A DNA stretch of 64,000 nucleotides from an uncultured Oscillospiraceae bacterium (GTDB taxonomy: Bacteria > Bacillota > Clostridia > Oscillospirales > Acutalibacteraceae). The stretch is from the NCBI GenBank assembly GCA_905192745.1, contig CAJJLZ010000004.1:69369-133368 (forward strand), read 5' to 3'. The notes beneath the pieces were generated by a model. That model ran no database searches and was not told the origin of the DNA. It was given only the letters and a program-made list of their open reading frames with translations. Below, one piece after another: positions 44,711 through 53,459 of this stretch. The position numbers were made by a program, and so were the translations under genes. Position 1 is the stretch's first letter. Every line of letters starts with the position of its first letter.

Positions 44711-45940
44711 TTATCGGGTAAAAATCACCTTGTGAAATACCTTTTTCCCCTTTTTGATAACAACATAGCCCTTTTCAAAGGCGGAATCCGAAATTATCCG
44801 GCCGATGTCCGCCACTTTTTCGTCGTCGATCGCCAAGCCCCCCTGCTCGATCAGGCGGCGCGCTTCACCGCGGGAAGAAACCAGCCCGGTTCGGATTACC
44901 AGATCGATGACGGAAATCTGTCCGTCGGAAAAGTCTGTCTCCGCCAGTTCGGTAGACGGCATATTGGCGCTTGCCGCGCCCGCGCCGAAAACAGAGCGGG
45001 CGGCTTCCAACGCCTTGGCGGCTTCCTCCTGCCCGTGAACCAGTTTGGTAATTTCGTAGGCCAGACGTTCCTTGACCGCGTTGATCGCACTGCCCTCGGC
45101 GCGGGACAGCTCTTCGATCTCTTCAAGGGGAATAAAGGTGAGCAGCTTCATGCACTTGATTACATCGGCGTCGTCCACATTCCGCCAGTACTGGAAGAAA
45201 TCGTACGGGCTGGTCTTGTTCGGATCCAGCCAGACGGCGTTGCCGGCCGTCTTCCCCATTTTATTGCCCTGAGAGTCGGTCAGAAGAGTAATGGTCAGGC
45301 AGTGGGCGTCCTTCCCCAGCTTCCGGCGAATCAATTCCGTTCCGCCCAGCATATTGGACCACTGATCGTTGCCGCCGCACTGCATATTGCAGCCGTAATG
45401 CTTATACATATGATAGAAATCATAGGACTGCATAATCATGTAGTTGAACTCCAGAAAGGAAAGTCCCTTTTCCATGCGCTGTTTATAGCATTCGGCACGG
45501 AGCATGTTGTTCACCGAGAAGCAGGCCCCGACATCCCGGAGCAGTTCCACATAGTTGAGTTCCAGAAGCCAATCGGCGTTGTTCAGCATGAGGGCCTTGT
45601 CCTCGCCGAACTCGATAAACCGTTCCATCTGCCGTTTGAAACAGGCGGCGTTGTACTCGATAGTCTCCCGGTCCAGCATCCGACGCATATCGATCCGGCC
45701 GGAAGGATCGCCGATCATGGTGGTGCCGCCGCCGATAAGCGCAATCGGACGGTTGCCGGCCGACTGGAGACGCTTCATCAAAGTCAGGGCCATAAAATGC
45801 CCGGCCGTCAGGCTGTCGGCCGTACAGTCAAAACCAATATAAAAGGTCGCCTCTCCGTTGTTAATCAGCCGGCTGATCTGTTCCTCGTCGGTGGTCTGCG
45901 CGATAATCCCCCGCGCCTTCAGTTCGTCGTACAAAGTCAT
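44711..45940 (-). CDS. tyrS: Tyrosyl-tRNA synthetase
   Basis: The 409-residue class I synthetase charges tRNA-Tyr. The Tyr/ATP site includes YIGFDCTADSLTAGH (HIGH equivalent) and the KMSKS-like KMGKTAG loop. A C-terminal S4 domain (about 345-409) binds the tRNA. The ATG at 45940 is preferred because AAAGGA lies 8 bases upstream; the open frame continues to 46042 through the T-box terminator and is not real coding there. Expression is controlled by the T-box leader. Confidence 0.96.
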   Translation of the reverse strand: MTLYDELKARGIIAQTTDEEQISRLINNGEATFYIGFDCTADSLTAGHFMALTLMKRLQSAGNRPIALIGGGTTMIGDPSGRIDMRRMLDRETIEYNAACFKRQMERFIEFGEDKALMLNNADWLLELNYVELLRDVGACFSVNNMLRAECYKQRMEKGLSFLEFNYMIMQSYDFYHMYKHYGCNMQCGGNDQWSNMLGGTELIRRKLGKDAHCLTITLLTDSQGNKMGKTAGNAVWLDPNKTSPYDFFQYWRNVDDADVIKCMKLLTFIPLEEIEELSRAEGSAINAVKERLAYEITKLVHGQEEAAKALEAARSVFGAGAASANMPSTELAETDFSDGQISVIDLVIRTGLVSSRGEARRLIEQGGLAIDDEKVADIGRIISDSAFEKGYVVIKKGKKVFHKVIFTR

Positions 45941-46016
45941 TTTCTTCTTCCTTTCCATTGATGAAAGCCTGTCGATAAATCTCCGCGCCGCCCGGGGCCG
46001 GGCAATAAAAATCGCC

Positions 46017-46305
46017 AAAAACGCCCCCTGCATGACGGACACGGTGTCCGATGCAGAGGGCGAATAGAAATCCGCGGTACCACCTCTATTGCCGTTCGTT
46101 CCCGGATTTCTCCGGACAAACGGCCGCTCCGGCGTCCAGCAACGCCTTGGCGCGATAACGTGCGCAACACGGCAGGGCCTACCACAAAACGCTTCAGCCT
46201 GCGGCTCCGGGATGTATTTCCTCCCGCCGTCACGCCGCCTTACACCAAACCGGCGGCTCTCTTTGCAGTCCGGACGGGGCTACTTCTTCCCTTCATCGCC
46301 TGTTA
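46017..46305 (-). promoter_or_regulatory. T-box riboswitch of tyrS
   Basis: The T-box core AGAGGTGGTACCGCGG is read on the minus strand at about 46087-46072. A long hairpin (46022-46062) followed by five T residues is the terminator. The Stem I start (GAAGGGAAGAAGTAG) lies near 46300. A TAC triplet followed by A at 46214-46216, near the 3' side of Stem I, fits the Tyr specifier. Uncharged tRNA-Tyr should stabilise the antiterminator. Confidence 0.93.
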
Positions 46306-46311
46306 TAGGGG

Positions 46312-46340
46312 ATTAAAACACATTTTTCAGCCGTTGTCAA
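46312..46340 (-). promoter_or_regulatory. Promoter of the tyrS leader
   Basis: TTGACA (46335-46340) and TTTAAT (46312-46317) are 17 bases apart on the minus strand. The -35 lies inside the 3' end of the upstream membrane protein gene. Confidence 0.8.
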
Positions 46341-46995
46341 GCCCTTCCGACGAAGAGACTTTTTTCGACCGAAAAATCCAGCGAAGCAAAGCATAAACCA
46401 GAAAAATCACGGATGCCTCCACCACAAATTCCTTTGCGAAGGCCCAACCGACAATGCCGACGGACAGAGCCTTGCTTTCGTCGGGAAGAAAAAGAATTAC
46501 CAAAGACAAGGCGCGGCTCAGAAGCAGCACAAGCAGCATAGAAACCGGCTCGTTAATCCGGCCGGCAAGCCATGGAGTCAGCAGCCAGTACAGCAGGGAA
46601 GCCGAAAGGATGCTGAGCATACTTAAGGGCAGAAAAGGCACAAAATAGGAATGGACGGCGTTTATCGTAATCAGGGACGGGAGGATAGCCGTTCCGAACT
46701 TGAACAATGTATATGCAAGAGCGAGGATTCCGGAAACCCGCCGGGAAAGCCGCATTGCCGCAAACAGAAAAACCGCCGTCATGGCGAAGCCAGATCCCGC
46801 CAGAATGATTCGCAGAATCGGTACGGCGACGCTTGCCAGCCGCATCGCCGTTTCCGCATCCATACGGTCTGTCGGCTGGTAGGGACCCGAAGTAACCAAA
46901 AGCAGAAAATAACAGCCCAGATAGACCGCCAACAGGAGAAAAAACGCCGCAAAAACACCGTTTCGAAGTCGATTGCCCGCCATGCTTTTCATCAC
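46327..46995 (-). CDS. Polytopic membrane protein, unknown function
   Basis: The 222-residue product has about six hydrophobic segments (near 15-35, 58-80, 85-105, 115-140, 150-168 and 185-207) and no soluble domain. I do not recognise the family. The start is GTG 46995 or the adjacent ATG 46992; AAAGGAG lies upstream at acceptable distance for both. It follows recN, where Bacillus has spoIVB. Confidence 0.7.
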   Translation of the reverse strand: MMKSMAGNRLRNGVFAAFFLLLAVYLGCYFLLLVTSGPYQPTDRMDAETAMRLASVAVPILRIILAGSGFAMTAVFLFAAMRLSRRVSGILALAYTLFKFGTAILPSLITINAVHSYFVPFLPLSMLSILSASLLYWLLTPWLAGRINEPVSMLLVLLLSRALSLVILFLPDESKALSVGIVGWAFAKEFVVEASVIFLVYALLRWIFRSKKVSSSEGLDNG

Positions 46996-47080
46996 AGTGA
47001 ACTCCTTTCAAAAACGTGATTCGGTTTTTTCCCGTCTGATTTCCCTCCCGGGAACTTTCTCCATTCCGAATTCCGGGCAG

Positions 47081-48757
47081 CTATGCCTCCTCCGCTTCCG
47101 TCCGGCGGAGCATTTCCCGGGCAGCCTCCAACGCAGCGGGCGTAGGTTCCCCGCCGATGATGCGGGCCAGTTCCCCCTCCCGTTCCTCCCGGTCAAGCGG
47201 CGTGACCGCCGTGAAAGTACGGCCGCCCCTCACACTTTTGCTGATGAGGAAATGATCGTGGGCCTGCGCGGCGATCTGCGCCAGATGGGTAACGCAGAGC
47301 ACCTGCCGTCCCGCGCCGGTTTGGCGAAGCTTGACCCCCACCTTCCAGGCGGCCCGGCCGCTGATGCCGGTGTCAATCTCGTCAAAAATCAGCGTATCAA
47401 TATCATCCACATCGGCCATCACCGATTTGATCGCCAGCATAATGCGGGACAACTCGCCGCCGGACGCGATCTTCGCGATCGACTTGGGCGTTTCTCCCGG
47501 GTTCGCCGCAATACGAAACTCCACCCGGTCAATCCCGCCGGAACTCAGTTCCACCGGCTCCACCGCCGCCTCCAGCCGAACGCCGGGCATATCCAGAAAC
47601 GCCAGTTCCTCCCCAACCTGAGCGGCAAACGCCGAGGCCGCCGCCTTCCGGGCGGAGGAAAGCCGTTCAGCCATATCCAGAGCGGCCGCTTTGGCCTCTT
47701 CGCATTCCGCCGTCAGACGAACGGCCAGTTCGTCCGACATTTCGATGCCTTCCAGCTCCTGACGCGCCTGCTCCAGATAATTCAAAACCGCCTGTTCATC
47801 CGGACCATATTTGGAGGTCAGCCGGCGGATTTGGTCCAGCCGATCCTCCACCCGCTCCAGCTCTCCCGGCTCAAAGTCCAGATGGGAAGCGAAGTCCCGC
47901 AGATCACTTCCGCATTCCTCCAGCTCATACAGGAGGGACTGCACTTTCTCAGACAGGCTTCCCAGTTCTTCCACATATCTGCCCGCGTTCTGCAGTTCGT
48001 CCGAAGCGCGGGACAGCAGGGCAAGAGCGCCGTCGTTCTCTTCCCCGCCCGAAAGCAGCTCCTTCGCCGCGGCCAGGGAGACCGCAATCTGTTCTGCGTT
48101 GCGGTACAGATTGCGCTGGTTTTTCAGCTCCTCCTCCTCTCCGGGGCGGAGAGCCGCCGCTTCTATTTCCTCGATCTGAAAGCGGAGCACATCCAGCCGG
48201 CGCGCCTTGGCGCCGTCGTCCATGGTCAACTGATCCAGCCGGCGGCAAACGTCGGTATACCGCTCGTAGGCGGCTGTAAACGACGCGTGGAGAGGCAGCA
48301 GTCCTCCCAACCGCTCCAGATAGTCCACATGCCGTTCCGGCGAAAGCAGCGCCTGATTTTCATGCTGTCCGTGAATGTTGACCAGCAGCCTTCCGACGGA
48401 ACGAAGCACCGCCGCCGTGGTAGGCTGCCCGTTGATCCGGCAGCTTCCCTTTCCTTCGGCCGATATGGTACGCTGAATCAGGAGAAGTCCATCCTCATCC
48501 GGGGGATACCCCATCTCTTCCAGAACGGCGGCGGTGTGGGACGATATTTCCGAAAACATCGCCGTCACGCGGGCCTCCGTGCTTCCGGTACGCACCACAT
48601 CGCGGCTGATCCGTTCCCCCAGCACGGCGTTGATGGCGTCGATCACCATGGATTTGCCCGCGCCGGTTTCCCCGGTCAGCACATTCAGACCGGGACGAAA
48701 CTCAATCCCAGCCTGCTCGATTACCGCGATATTCTCAATATGAAGGCTGGTCAGCAT
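47081..48757 (-). CDS. recN: DNA repair protein RecN
   Basis: RecN is an SMC-like ATPase that tethers DNA ends during double-strand break repair. The 558-residue protein has the N-terminal ATPase lobe with Walker A GETGAGKS, a long coiled-coil middle (about 160-350), and the C-terminal lobe with the ABC signature ASGGELSRIMLA and Walker B DTLIFDEIDTG. GGGGGAAAGG precedes the ATG. It follows argR by 30 bases, as in Bacillus (ahrC-recN). Confidence 0.96.
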   Translation of the reverse strand: MLTSLHIENIAVIEQAGIEFRPGLNVLTGETGAGKSMVIDAINAVLGERISRDVVRTGSTEARVTAMFSEISSHTAAVLEEMGYPPDEDGLLLIQRTISAEGKGSCRINGQPTTAAVLRSVGRLLVNIHGQHENQALLSPERHVDYLERLGGLLPLHASFTAAYERYTDVCRRLDQLTMDDGAKARRLDVLRFQIEEIEAAALRPGEEEELKNQRNLYRNAEQIAVSLAAAKELLSGGEENDGALALLSRASDELQNAGRYVEELGSLSEKVQSLLYELEECGSDLRDFASHLDFEPGELERVEDRLDQIRRLTSKYGPDEQAVLNYLEQARQELEGIEMSDELAVRLTAECEEAKAAALDMAERLSSARKAAASAFAAQVGEELAFLDMPGVRLEAAVEPVELSSGGIDRVEFRIAANPGETPKSIAKIASGGELSRIMLAIKSVMADVDDIDTLIFDEIDTGISGRAAWKVGVKLRQTGAGRQVLCVTHLAQIAAQAHDHFLISKSVRGGRTFTAVTPLDREEREGELARIIGGEPTPAALEAAREMLRRTEAEEA

Positions 48758-48787
48758 AGCCTTTCCCCCTGTATGCGAACGGACCGG

Positions 48788-49249
48788 TTACGCTTTGGCG
48801 TTGCGCATCAGTTTTTTCAGATCGGTCACCAGATCGATCGCTTTATTCTCATCCTTCATCACGCAGAGGAAGGTATCATCTCCCGAGATGGTGCCGACGA
48901 TATCTCCCCGGCGAAGGGAATCCATCGCCGCGCAGGCCGCCTGCGCCATACCGGAAAGGCATTTGACTACCACAATATTTCCTGCATAGTCAATGCTGAT
49001 AACCGTATCGGAAAACAGGGAATGAAACTTTGAGGAAATGTGTTCGCTTTCCTGCTGAACGGTGGAATAACGGTAATTCCCGTCGCTGCCCAGCGTTTTG
49101 ATGAGCCGCAGTTCCTTGATATCGCGGGAGATGGTCGCCTGAGTCACCGTAAAGCCGCTTTCCAGCAAATAGTTCAGCAGTTCCTCCTGCGTATTCACCG
49201 GATGGGCATGGATGATCTCCAGAATTTTCGCATGTCGTTTTGCTTTCAT
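48788..49249 (-). CDS. argR: Arginine repressor
   Basis: The 153-residue protein has the N-terminal winged helix (QEELLNYLLESGFTVTQATISRDIKEL) and the C-terminal arginine-binding oligomerisation domain (GDIVGTISGDDTFL). It represses arginine synthesis and may activate catabolism. It lies between nadK and recN in the conserved cluster. Confidence 0.96.
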   Translation of the reverse strand: MKAKRHAKILEIIHAHPVNTQEELLNYLLESGFTVTQATISRDIKELRLIKTLGSDGNYRYSTVQQESEHISSKFHSLFSDTVISIDYAGNIVVVKCLSGMAQAACAAMDSLRRGDIVGTISGDDTFLCVMKDENKAIDLVTDLKKLMRNAKA

Positions 49250-49274
49250 AGCCGTACCCCGTTTTCGGCCGCCG

Positions 49275-50114
49275 TCAGCGGCGGTTGGTCAGTTTCTGAT
49301 TGAGCGTATTATAAAACGGCTGCTCCTTGATCCGGATCAGCGAAACCGGACGGGATGACTGCGACACATGAACAACGTCCTTCACCCGGATCCGCACGCT
49401 TTCTTCCCCGTCCACCGTCAAATAGGCTTCCTCCCCGCGGGATTCCATGGGGCGCAGGGTAAGCTGTGCCTCTTCGCTGAAAATATAGGAGCGGGCGAAC
49501 AGGGAGTGCGGACAGACCGGCGTCAGAAGCAGGCAGCGCACCGCGGGGTCCACAATCGGCCCGCCGGCGGAGAGCGAGTACGCGGTGGAACCGGTCGGCG
49601 TGGCGACGATCACCCCGTCGGCATTATAGGTCGCCACCGGCTCTTCCCCCATGGAAACGGCGATTTTTACCATGCGGGACTGGGGGCCTCTGGCCAATAC
49701 CACTTCATTCAAAGCCTGGTATTCCAGAGATTCGCCGCCGTCTGCCGGATGAACCCGGACGGACAGCATCATTCGTTTTTCCACGGTAAAACGCCCCTCA
49801 ATCAGGGCGGAGAGCCGCAAAAGCTCGTCCGATTCCAGCCCCGCCATAAAGCCCAGCGTACCGCAGTTAATCCCGAGCACCGGTTTATTCAGAAGAGCGG
49901 CCCGCTTGGCGGTATGGATGATGGTTCCATCCCCGCCAAGGGCTACCACGACGTCACCCTGTTTCAGCAGCGCATCCGCCGCGTTTTCCGGAAACAGTAT
50001 ATCCGCCGGGGGGAACAGCACTTCCGCTCCCAAACCGGTCAGCGCTTCCCTTACCGGCCGAATCGCCGCGGAAACGCCCGCGGCCTTTTCATTTGGGATC
50101 ACAACGATCCGCAT
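49275..50114 (-). CDS. nadK: NAD kinase
   Basis: NAD kinase phosphorylates NAD to NADP. The 279-residue protein contains the GGDGT motif in ALGGDGTIIHTAK, the NE motif in ALNEVV, and the substrate-binding GSTAYSLSAGGPI. The ATG at 50114 is preferred because AAGGGG is 8 bases upstream; a GTG at 50123 is the alternative. The tlyA stop lies 13 bases upstream. Confidence 0.95.
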   Translation of the reverse strand: MRIVVIPNEKAAGVSAAIRPVREALTGLGAEVLFPPADILFPENAADALLKQGDVVVALGGDGTIIHTAKRAALLNKPVLGINCGTLGFMAGLESDELLRLSALIEGRFTVEKRMMLSVRVHPADGGESLEYQALNEVVLARGPQSRMVKIAVSMGEEPVATYNADGVIVATPTGSTAYSLSAGGPIVDPAVRCLLLTPVCPHSLFARSYIFSEEAQLTLRPMESRGEEAYLTVDGEESVRIRVKDVVHVSQSSRPVSLIRIKEQPFYNTLNQKLTNRR

Positions 50115-50127
50115 GGCGTTCACCCCT

Positions 50128-50979
50128 TCACCCTTTCAGCGTTTTATGCGCGTCCTCCACCACGGCGGCAATCGACAGGGGCGCGTTGGTTTCTTTCTTT
50201 TCTTTATCATACCGCAAGGTCGCCAAAAATTCAATGTTTCCCTTGTTCCCTTCCCCGCCCGTGATCGGGGAGAATTCCAATCGCCGCACCGGCGTCCCCA
50301 GCGCTTCAAAAAAAGCGCAGCATTCCCCAAGCACCTGCCGGTGAACACGGGCGTCCTTCACCACGCCGTTTTTTCCAACGGCCGACCGTCCCGCTTCGAA
50401 CTGCGGCTTGACGAGGCAGACAAGGTCCGCTCCCTCCCTCAGAAACGGCAGAATCGCGGGTACCACCTGCGTCAGGGAGATGAAAGACACGTCCACCGCA
50501 CAAAAATCCACCGAGTTTTTCGGTATCGCCGCACACATCGCCGTCGTATTCCGCGCGTCGGTTCCTTCCAGATTTACTACGCGGGGATCGGCGGCGAGCG
50601 CCGGATGAAGCTGGCCGTGCCCCACATCCACGGCATATACCTTTGCCGCGCCCTCCTTCAAAAGGCAATCGGTAAAGCCTCCGGTGGAGGCGCCGATATC
50701 CATGGCTGTGATCCCATTCAGTGAAAAACGGCCTTTTACGGCCTTTTCCAGCTTGCAGCCGCCCCGTCCAACATAGGCAAGGCCATCGCCTTCACAGCAG
50801 ACATCGTCGTTTTCCGTCACCATGCAGGAGGGACGGGAGGCGGTTTTTCCATTTACCCGTACCTGACCGGAGCGAATCCGTTCCTTCGCCCGTTCCCGGC
50901 TGGTTTCAAGTCCCCGGCGCACCAAGGCGGCGTCCAGCCGCAGAATGCCTTCGCCGGCGCTTGCATCATTCCGCGGCAT
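50128..50979 (-). CDS. TlyA-family rRNA 2'-O-methyltransferase (S4 + FtsJ)
   Basis: The 283-residue protein has an N-terminal S4 domain (LDAALVRRGLETSRERAKERIRSG) and an RrmJ/FtsJ-type methyltransferase with ITAMDIGASTGGFTDCLLKEGA. It should methylate ribose 2'-OH in rRNA. The start at 50979 has AGGAGG 7 bases upstream and overlaps the dxs end by 14 bases, indicating coupling. It corresponds to B. subtilis yqxC in position. Confidence 0.93.
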   Translation of the reverse strand: MPRNDASAGEGILRLDAALVRRGLETSRERAKERIRSGQVRVNGKTASRPSCMVTENDDVCCEGDGLAYVGRGGCKLEKAVKGRFSLNGITAMDIGASTGGFTDCLLKEGAAKVYAVDVGHGQLHPALAADPRVVNLEGTDARNTTAMCAAIPKNSVDFCAVDVSFISLTQVVPAILPFLREGADLVCLVKPQFEAGRSAVGKNGVVKDARVHRQVLGECCAFFEALGTPVRRLEFSPITGGEGNKGNIEFLATLRYDKEKKETNAPLSIAAVVEDAHKTLKG

Positions 50980-52852
50980 CCGGCATCCTCCTCTGTACGG
51001 CGGCAAGAATACCCGCCAAATCCAGCCCGTTGGCGGCCAGTCCCCGTTCCGGCTTACAGGCCGGGACAAAGGTATCGATCGCGACCGGCTGATACAGGCC
51101 CCGATAGGAGGCGTTCAGCAGCTTGGCGCCAAACCGTTCACATACGCCGCCGCTGCGGATGCCCTCCTCAAAAAACAGGATGCGTTTATATGACAGAGCC
51201 GCCCGGATACTGTCCGGATCCAACGGCCGGATACGCGTCAGCTTAAGCACCGAAACCGGCTTTCCGGCTTCGTTCAGGCGGCGGGACGCCTCCCTCACCG
51301 TGGCAAAAATCCGGCCATACGTAACCAGTAGGGTCTCCGCCCCCGGCGTTTCCCACAATGTGTAAGGCTGATAGTCGGGTTCGTACCCTTCCAGCCCCGG
51401 AAGCTCCCCGCCCCGGGGATACCGGACGGCGGCAACGCCATCCTCGTCGTAGATCGCCTGCTTCAGGTTAATCCGCAGTTCCGCAAAGCAGGAGGGAGAA
51501 TACACGCTCACGCCGGGGATGGTGTTCAGGAAAGCGACGTCGAATACCCCCTGATGGGTCTCTCCGTCATCCCCCACAATCCCGGCGCGGTCAATGGCCA
51601 GAACGATATGTTCCTTGCCGATAGCTGCATCGTTCAATATCTGGTCATAGCTCCGCTGCAGGAAGGTGGAATAAACCGCGAAAACCGGAAGCGCCCGGTC
51701 ATGGGCAAGACCGGCGGCAAAGGTGACGGCGTGCTCCTCCGCGATTCCCACATCAAAAAAGCGTTTGGGAAACCGTTCGGCAAATCCGAGAAGCCCGGTT
51801 CCCGACTTCATGGCGGCGGAAATGGCGCAGATCCGCCGATCCTCCTCCGCCAGCGCGGTCAGCTCTTCTCCAAACACCGAGGAAAAGCAGGGAGAGGAAG
51901 CAGGCGTACAGCCGGTTTCCACGTCAAAGCCGGACAGGCCGTGATACACGCCCGGATCCTTTTCGGCAAAGCCATAGCCTTTTCCCTTTACGGTGGCCAC
52001 ATGCATCAGCACGGGACGATCCAGCCGCTTAGCGGCCTGAAACCCCTTTATCAACTCATCGAGATCATGTCCGTCCAGCGGGCCGATATAATTAAAACCC
52101 ATCTCCTCAAAAAAACTGCTCTTGGAATACATCATTTTTTTCAGTTCGGTTTTCCAGTGGAGCAGTTTGTTTCTGAGCGGCGTGCCAATCACCGGAATCC
52201 GGGCAACCGCATTGCTGAAGCGGGTTTTGAGCCGCACATAATGCGGCCGGGCGCGGAGGGCCGCCAGATGCCGGGCCACAAAGCCCACGTTCTGGCTGAT
52301 CGACATCCCGTTGTCATTAAGCACAACAATCAGCCGGTCCTTGCTTCTCCCCGCGTTGCTGAGCCCTTCATAGGCCAGTCCGCCGGTCAGAGCGCCGTCC
52401 CCGATCACAGCGACCACATAGCCGTCCTCTCCCAGCATCGCCTTGGCCTTGGCCATGCCGTTGGCCGCAGAGATCGAGGTGCTGGAATGGCCGACGATAA
52501 ACGCATCGTGCTCGCTCTCGCCCGGGCGGGGAAAGCCGGATATCCCCCCTTCTTTCCGCAGGGTGTGAAACTGTTCCGCCCGGCCGGTCAGGAGTTTATG
52601 CGGATAGCACTGGTGGCCGACATCCCAGACGAACTGATCCTTGGGGGTGCTGAATTCCCGGTGCATCGCCACCGTAACCTCCACAATCCCGAGATTGGAG
52701 GACAGATGGCCGCCGGTTTCCGCCACGGTTTCCACCAGCATATAACGAATTTCTCCGCACAGATTTTTCAGCTCCGTCCTGGACAGTGCTTTCACATCAT
52801 TGGGAGAATGGATATTTTTCAGATATTTTGTATTGGACAACGGATCCGACAT
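50966..52852 (-). CDS. dxs: 1-deoxy-D-xylulose-5-phosphate synthase
   Basis: Dxs makes DXP from pyruvate and glyceraldehyde-3-phosphate with TPP, opening the MEP isoprenoid route. The 628-residue protein shows the TPP motif GDGALTGG with LNDNGMSIS, the GHQCYPHKLLTGR region, and the C-terminal transketolase domains with the AEEHAVTFAAGLA Glu. It lies between the DUF212 gene and tlyA and works with the nearby ispA. Confidence 0.96.
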   Translation of the reverse strand: MSDPLSNTKYLKNIHSPNDVKALSRTELKNLCGEIRYMLVETVAETGGHLSSNLGIVEVTVAMHREFSTPKDQFVWDVGHQCYPHKLLTGRAEQFHTLRKEGGISGFPRPGESEHDAFIVGHSSTSISAANGMAKAKAMLGEDGYVVAVIGDGALTGGLAYEGLSNAGRSKDRLIVVLNDNGMSISQNVGFVARHLAALRARPHYVRLKTRFSNAVARIPVIGTPLRNKLLHWKTELKKMMYSKSSFFEEMGFNYIGPLDGHDLDELIKGFQAAKRLDRPVLMHVATVKGKGYGFAEKDPGVYHGLSGFDVETGCTPASSPCFSSVFGEELTALAEEDRRICAISAAMKSGTGLLGFAERFPKRFFDVGIAEEHAVTFAAGLAHDRALPVFAVYSTFLQRSYDQILNDAAIGKEHIVLAIDRAGIVGDDGETHQGVFDVAFLNTIPGVSVYSPSCFAELRINLKQAIYDEDGVAAVRYPRGGELPGLEGYEPDYQPYTLWETPGAETLLVTYGRIFATVREASRRLNEAGKPVSVLKLTRIRPLDPDSIRAALSYKRILFFEEGIRSGGVCERFGAKLLNASYRGLYQPVAIDTFVPACKPERGLAANGLDLAGILAAVQRRMPDAAE

Positions 52853-52883
52853 AGAACAGCCTCGCTTTCCGGGAAAGCCGTAT

Positions 52884-53363
52884 TCAGGCGGGAATCAGAA
52901 TCCCAACCAAAATCCCCAGCAATACGCCGCCCAATACCTCCAGCGGCGTGTGACCGATAAATTCCTTCAACTCGATCTCATCCACTTCCACATCCGGAAT
53001 GCCGTCGCCATCCTTGTCGGCGTTTTTCATTTCGATCTGGTTCAGGTATTTGTTGAGCAGCTTGGCATGCAGGCCGGCTTCCCGCCGCACGCCCATCGCG
53101 TCGTACATCGTGACAAAGGCAAACATAACCGTCAAAGCAAAGACCGATGACTGCACCCCGTCAAACCGGGCGACAGCAATCGTCAAAGCGCTGACCATCG
53201 CGGAATGGGCGCTGGGCATCCCGCCCGCGCCCCAAAGACGTTCCGCCTTCAGCTTCCGGGTGAGAATCAGCGTGAGAAGCACCTTGGAAACCTGTGCGCA
53301 CAGCCAGGAGAGCGCCGCAGCAAACAGCACCTTATTCTGAAAAAACTGCAGAAATAGTTCCAT
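52884..53363 (-). CDS. DUF212/divergent PAP2 membrane protein with an EF-hand-like insertion
   Basis: The 159-residue product matches the YuiD-like DUF212 family related to PAP2 phosphatases, with GGMPSAHSAM (48-57) and membrane segments at about 10-33, 50-65, 72-90 and 140-158. The insert at 113-128 contains DKDGDGIPD (116-124), a DxDxDGxxD loop resembling Ca-binding EF-hand or dockerin loops. The ATG at 53363 is preferred over 53372, since the latter lies directly on the AAAGG site. Substrate unknown; position between ispA and dxs hints at an isoprenoid or lipid phosphate role. Confidence 0.85.
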   Translation of the reverse strand: MELFLQFFQNKVLFAAALSWLCAQVSKVLLTLILTRKLKAERLWGAGGMPSAHSAMVSALTIAVARFDGVQSSVFALTVMFAFVTMYDAMGVRREAGLHAKLLNKYLNQIEMKNADKDGDGIPDVEVDEIELKEFIGHTPLEVLGGVLLGILVGILIPA

Positions 53364-53459
53364 TGTTTTCATGCCTTTCCGGCAGAAATTTTCCTCCCGC
53401 TTGTTTTTTCTTTTCCGCGGGGGCTGCTTTCCGCCGTTTATTTTCCGGCAAAGCCGTCG

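Noticed and set aside
45941..46042. N-terminal extension of tyrS
   Set aside because: This segment is the T-box terminator and the untranslated leader; the ATG at 45940 has AAAGGA at the right spacing.
46973..49033. 686-residue plus-strand open frame
   Set aside because: It is the antisense of recN and argR, both of which have complete motifs.
51554..52960. 468-residue plus-strand open frame
   Set aside because: It is the antisense of dxs; no domain is visible in it.
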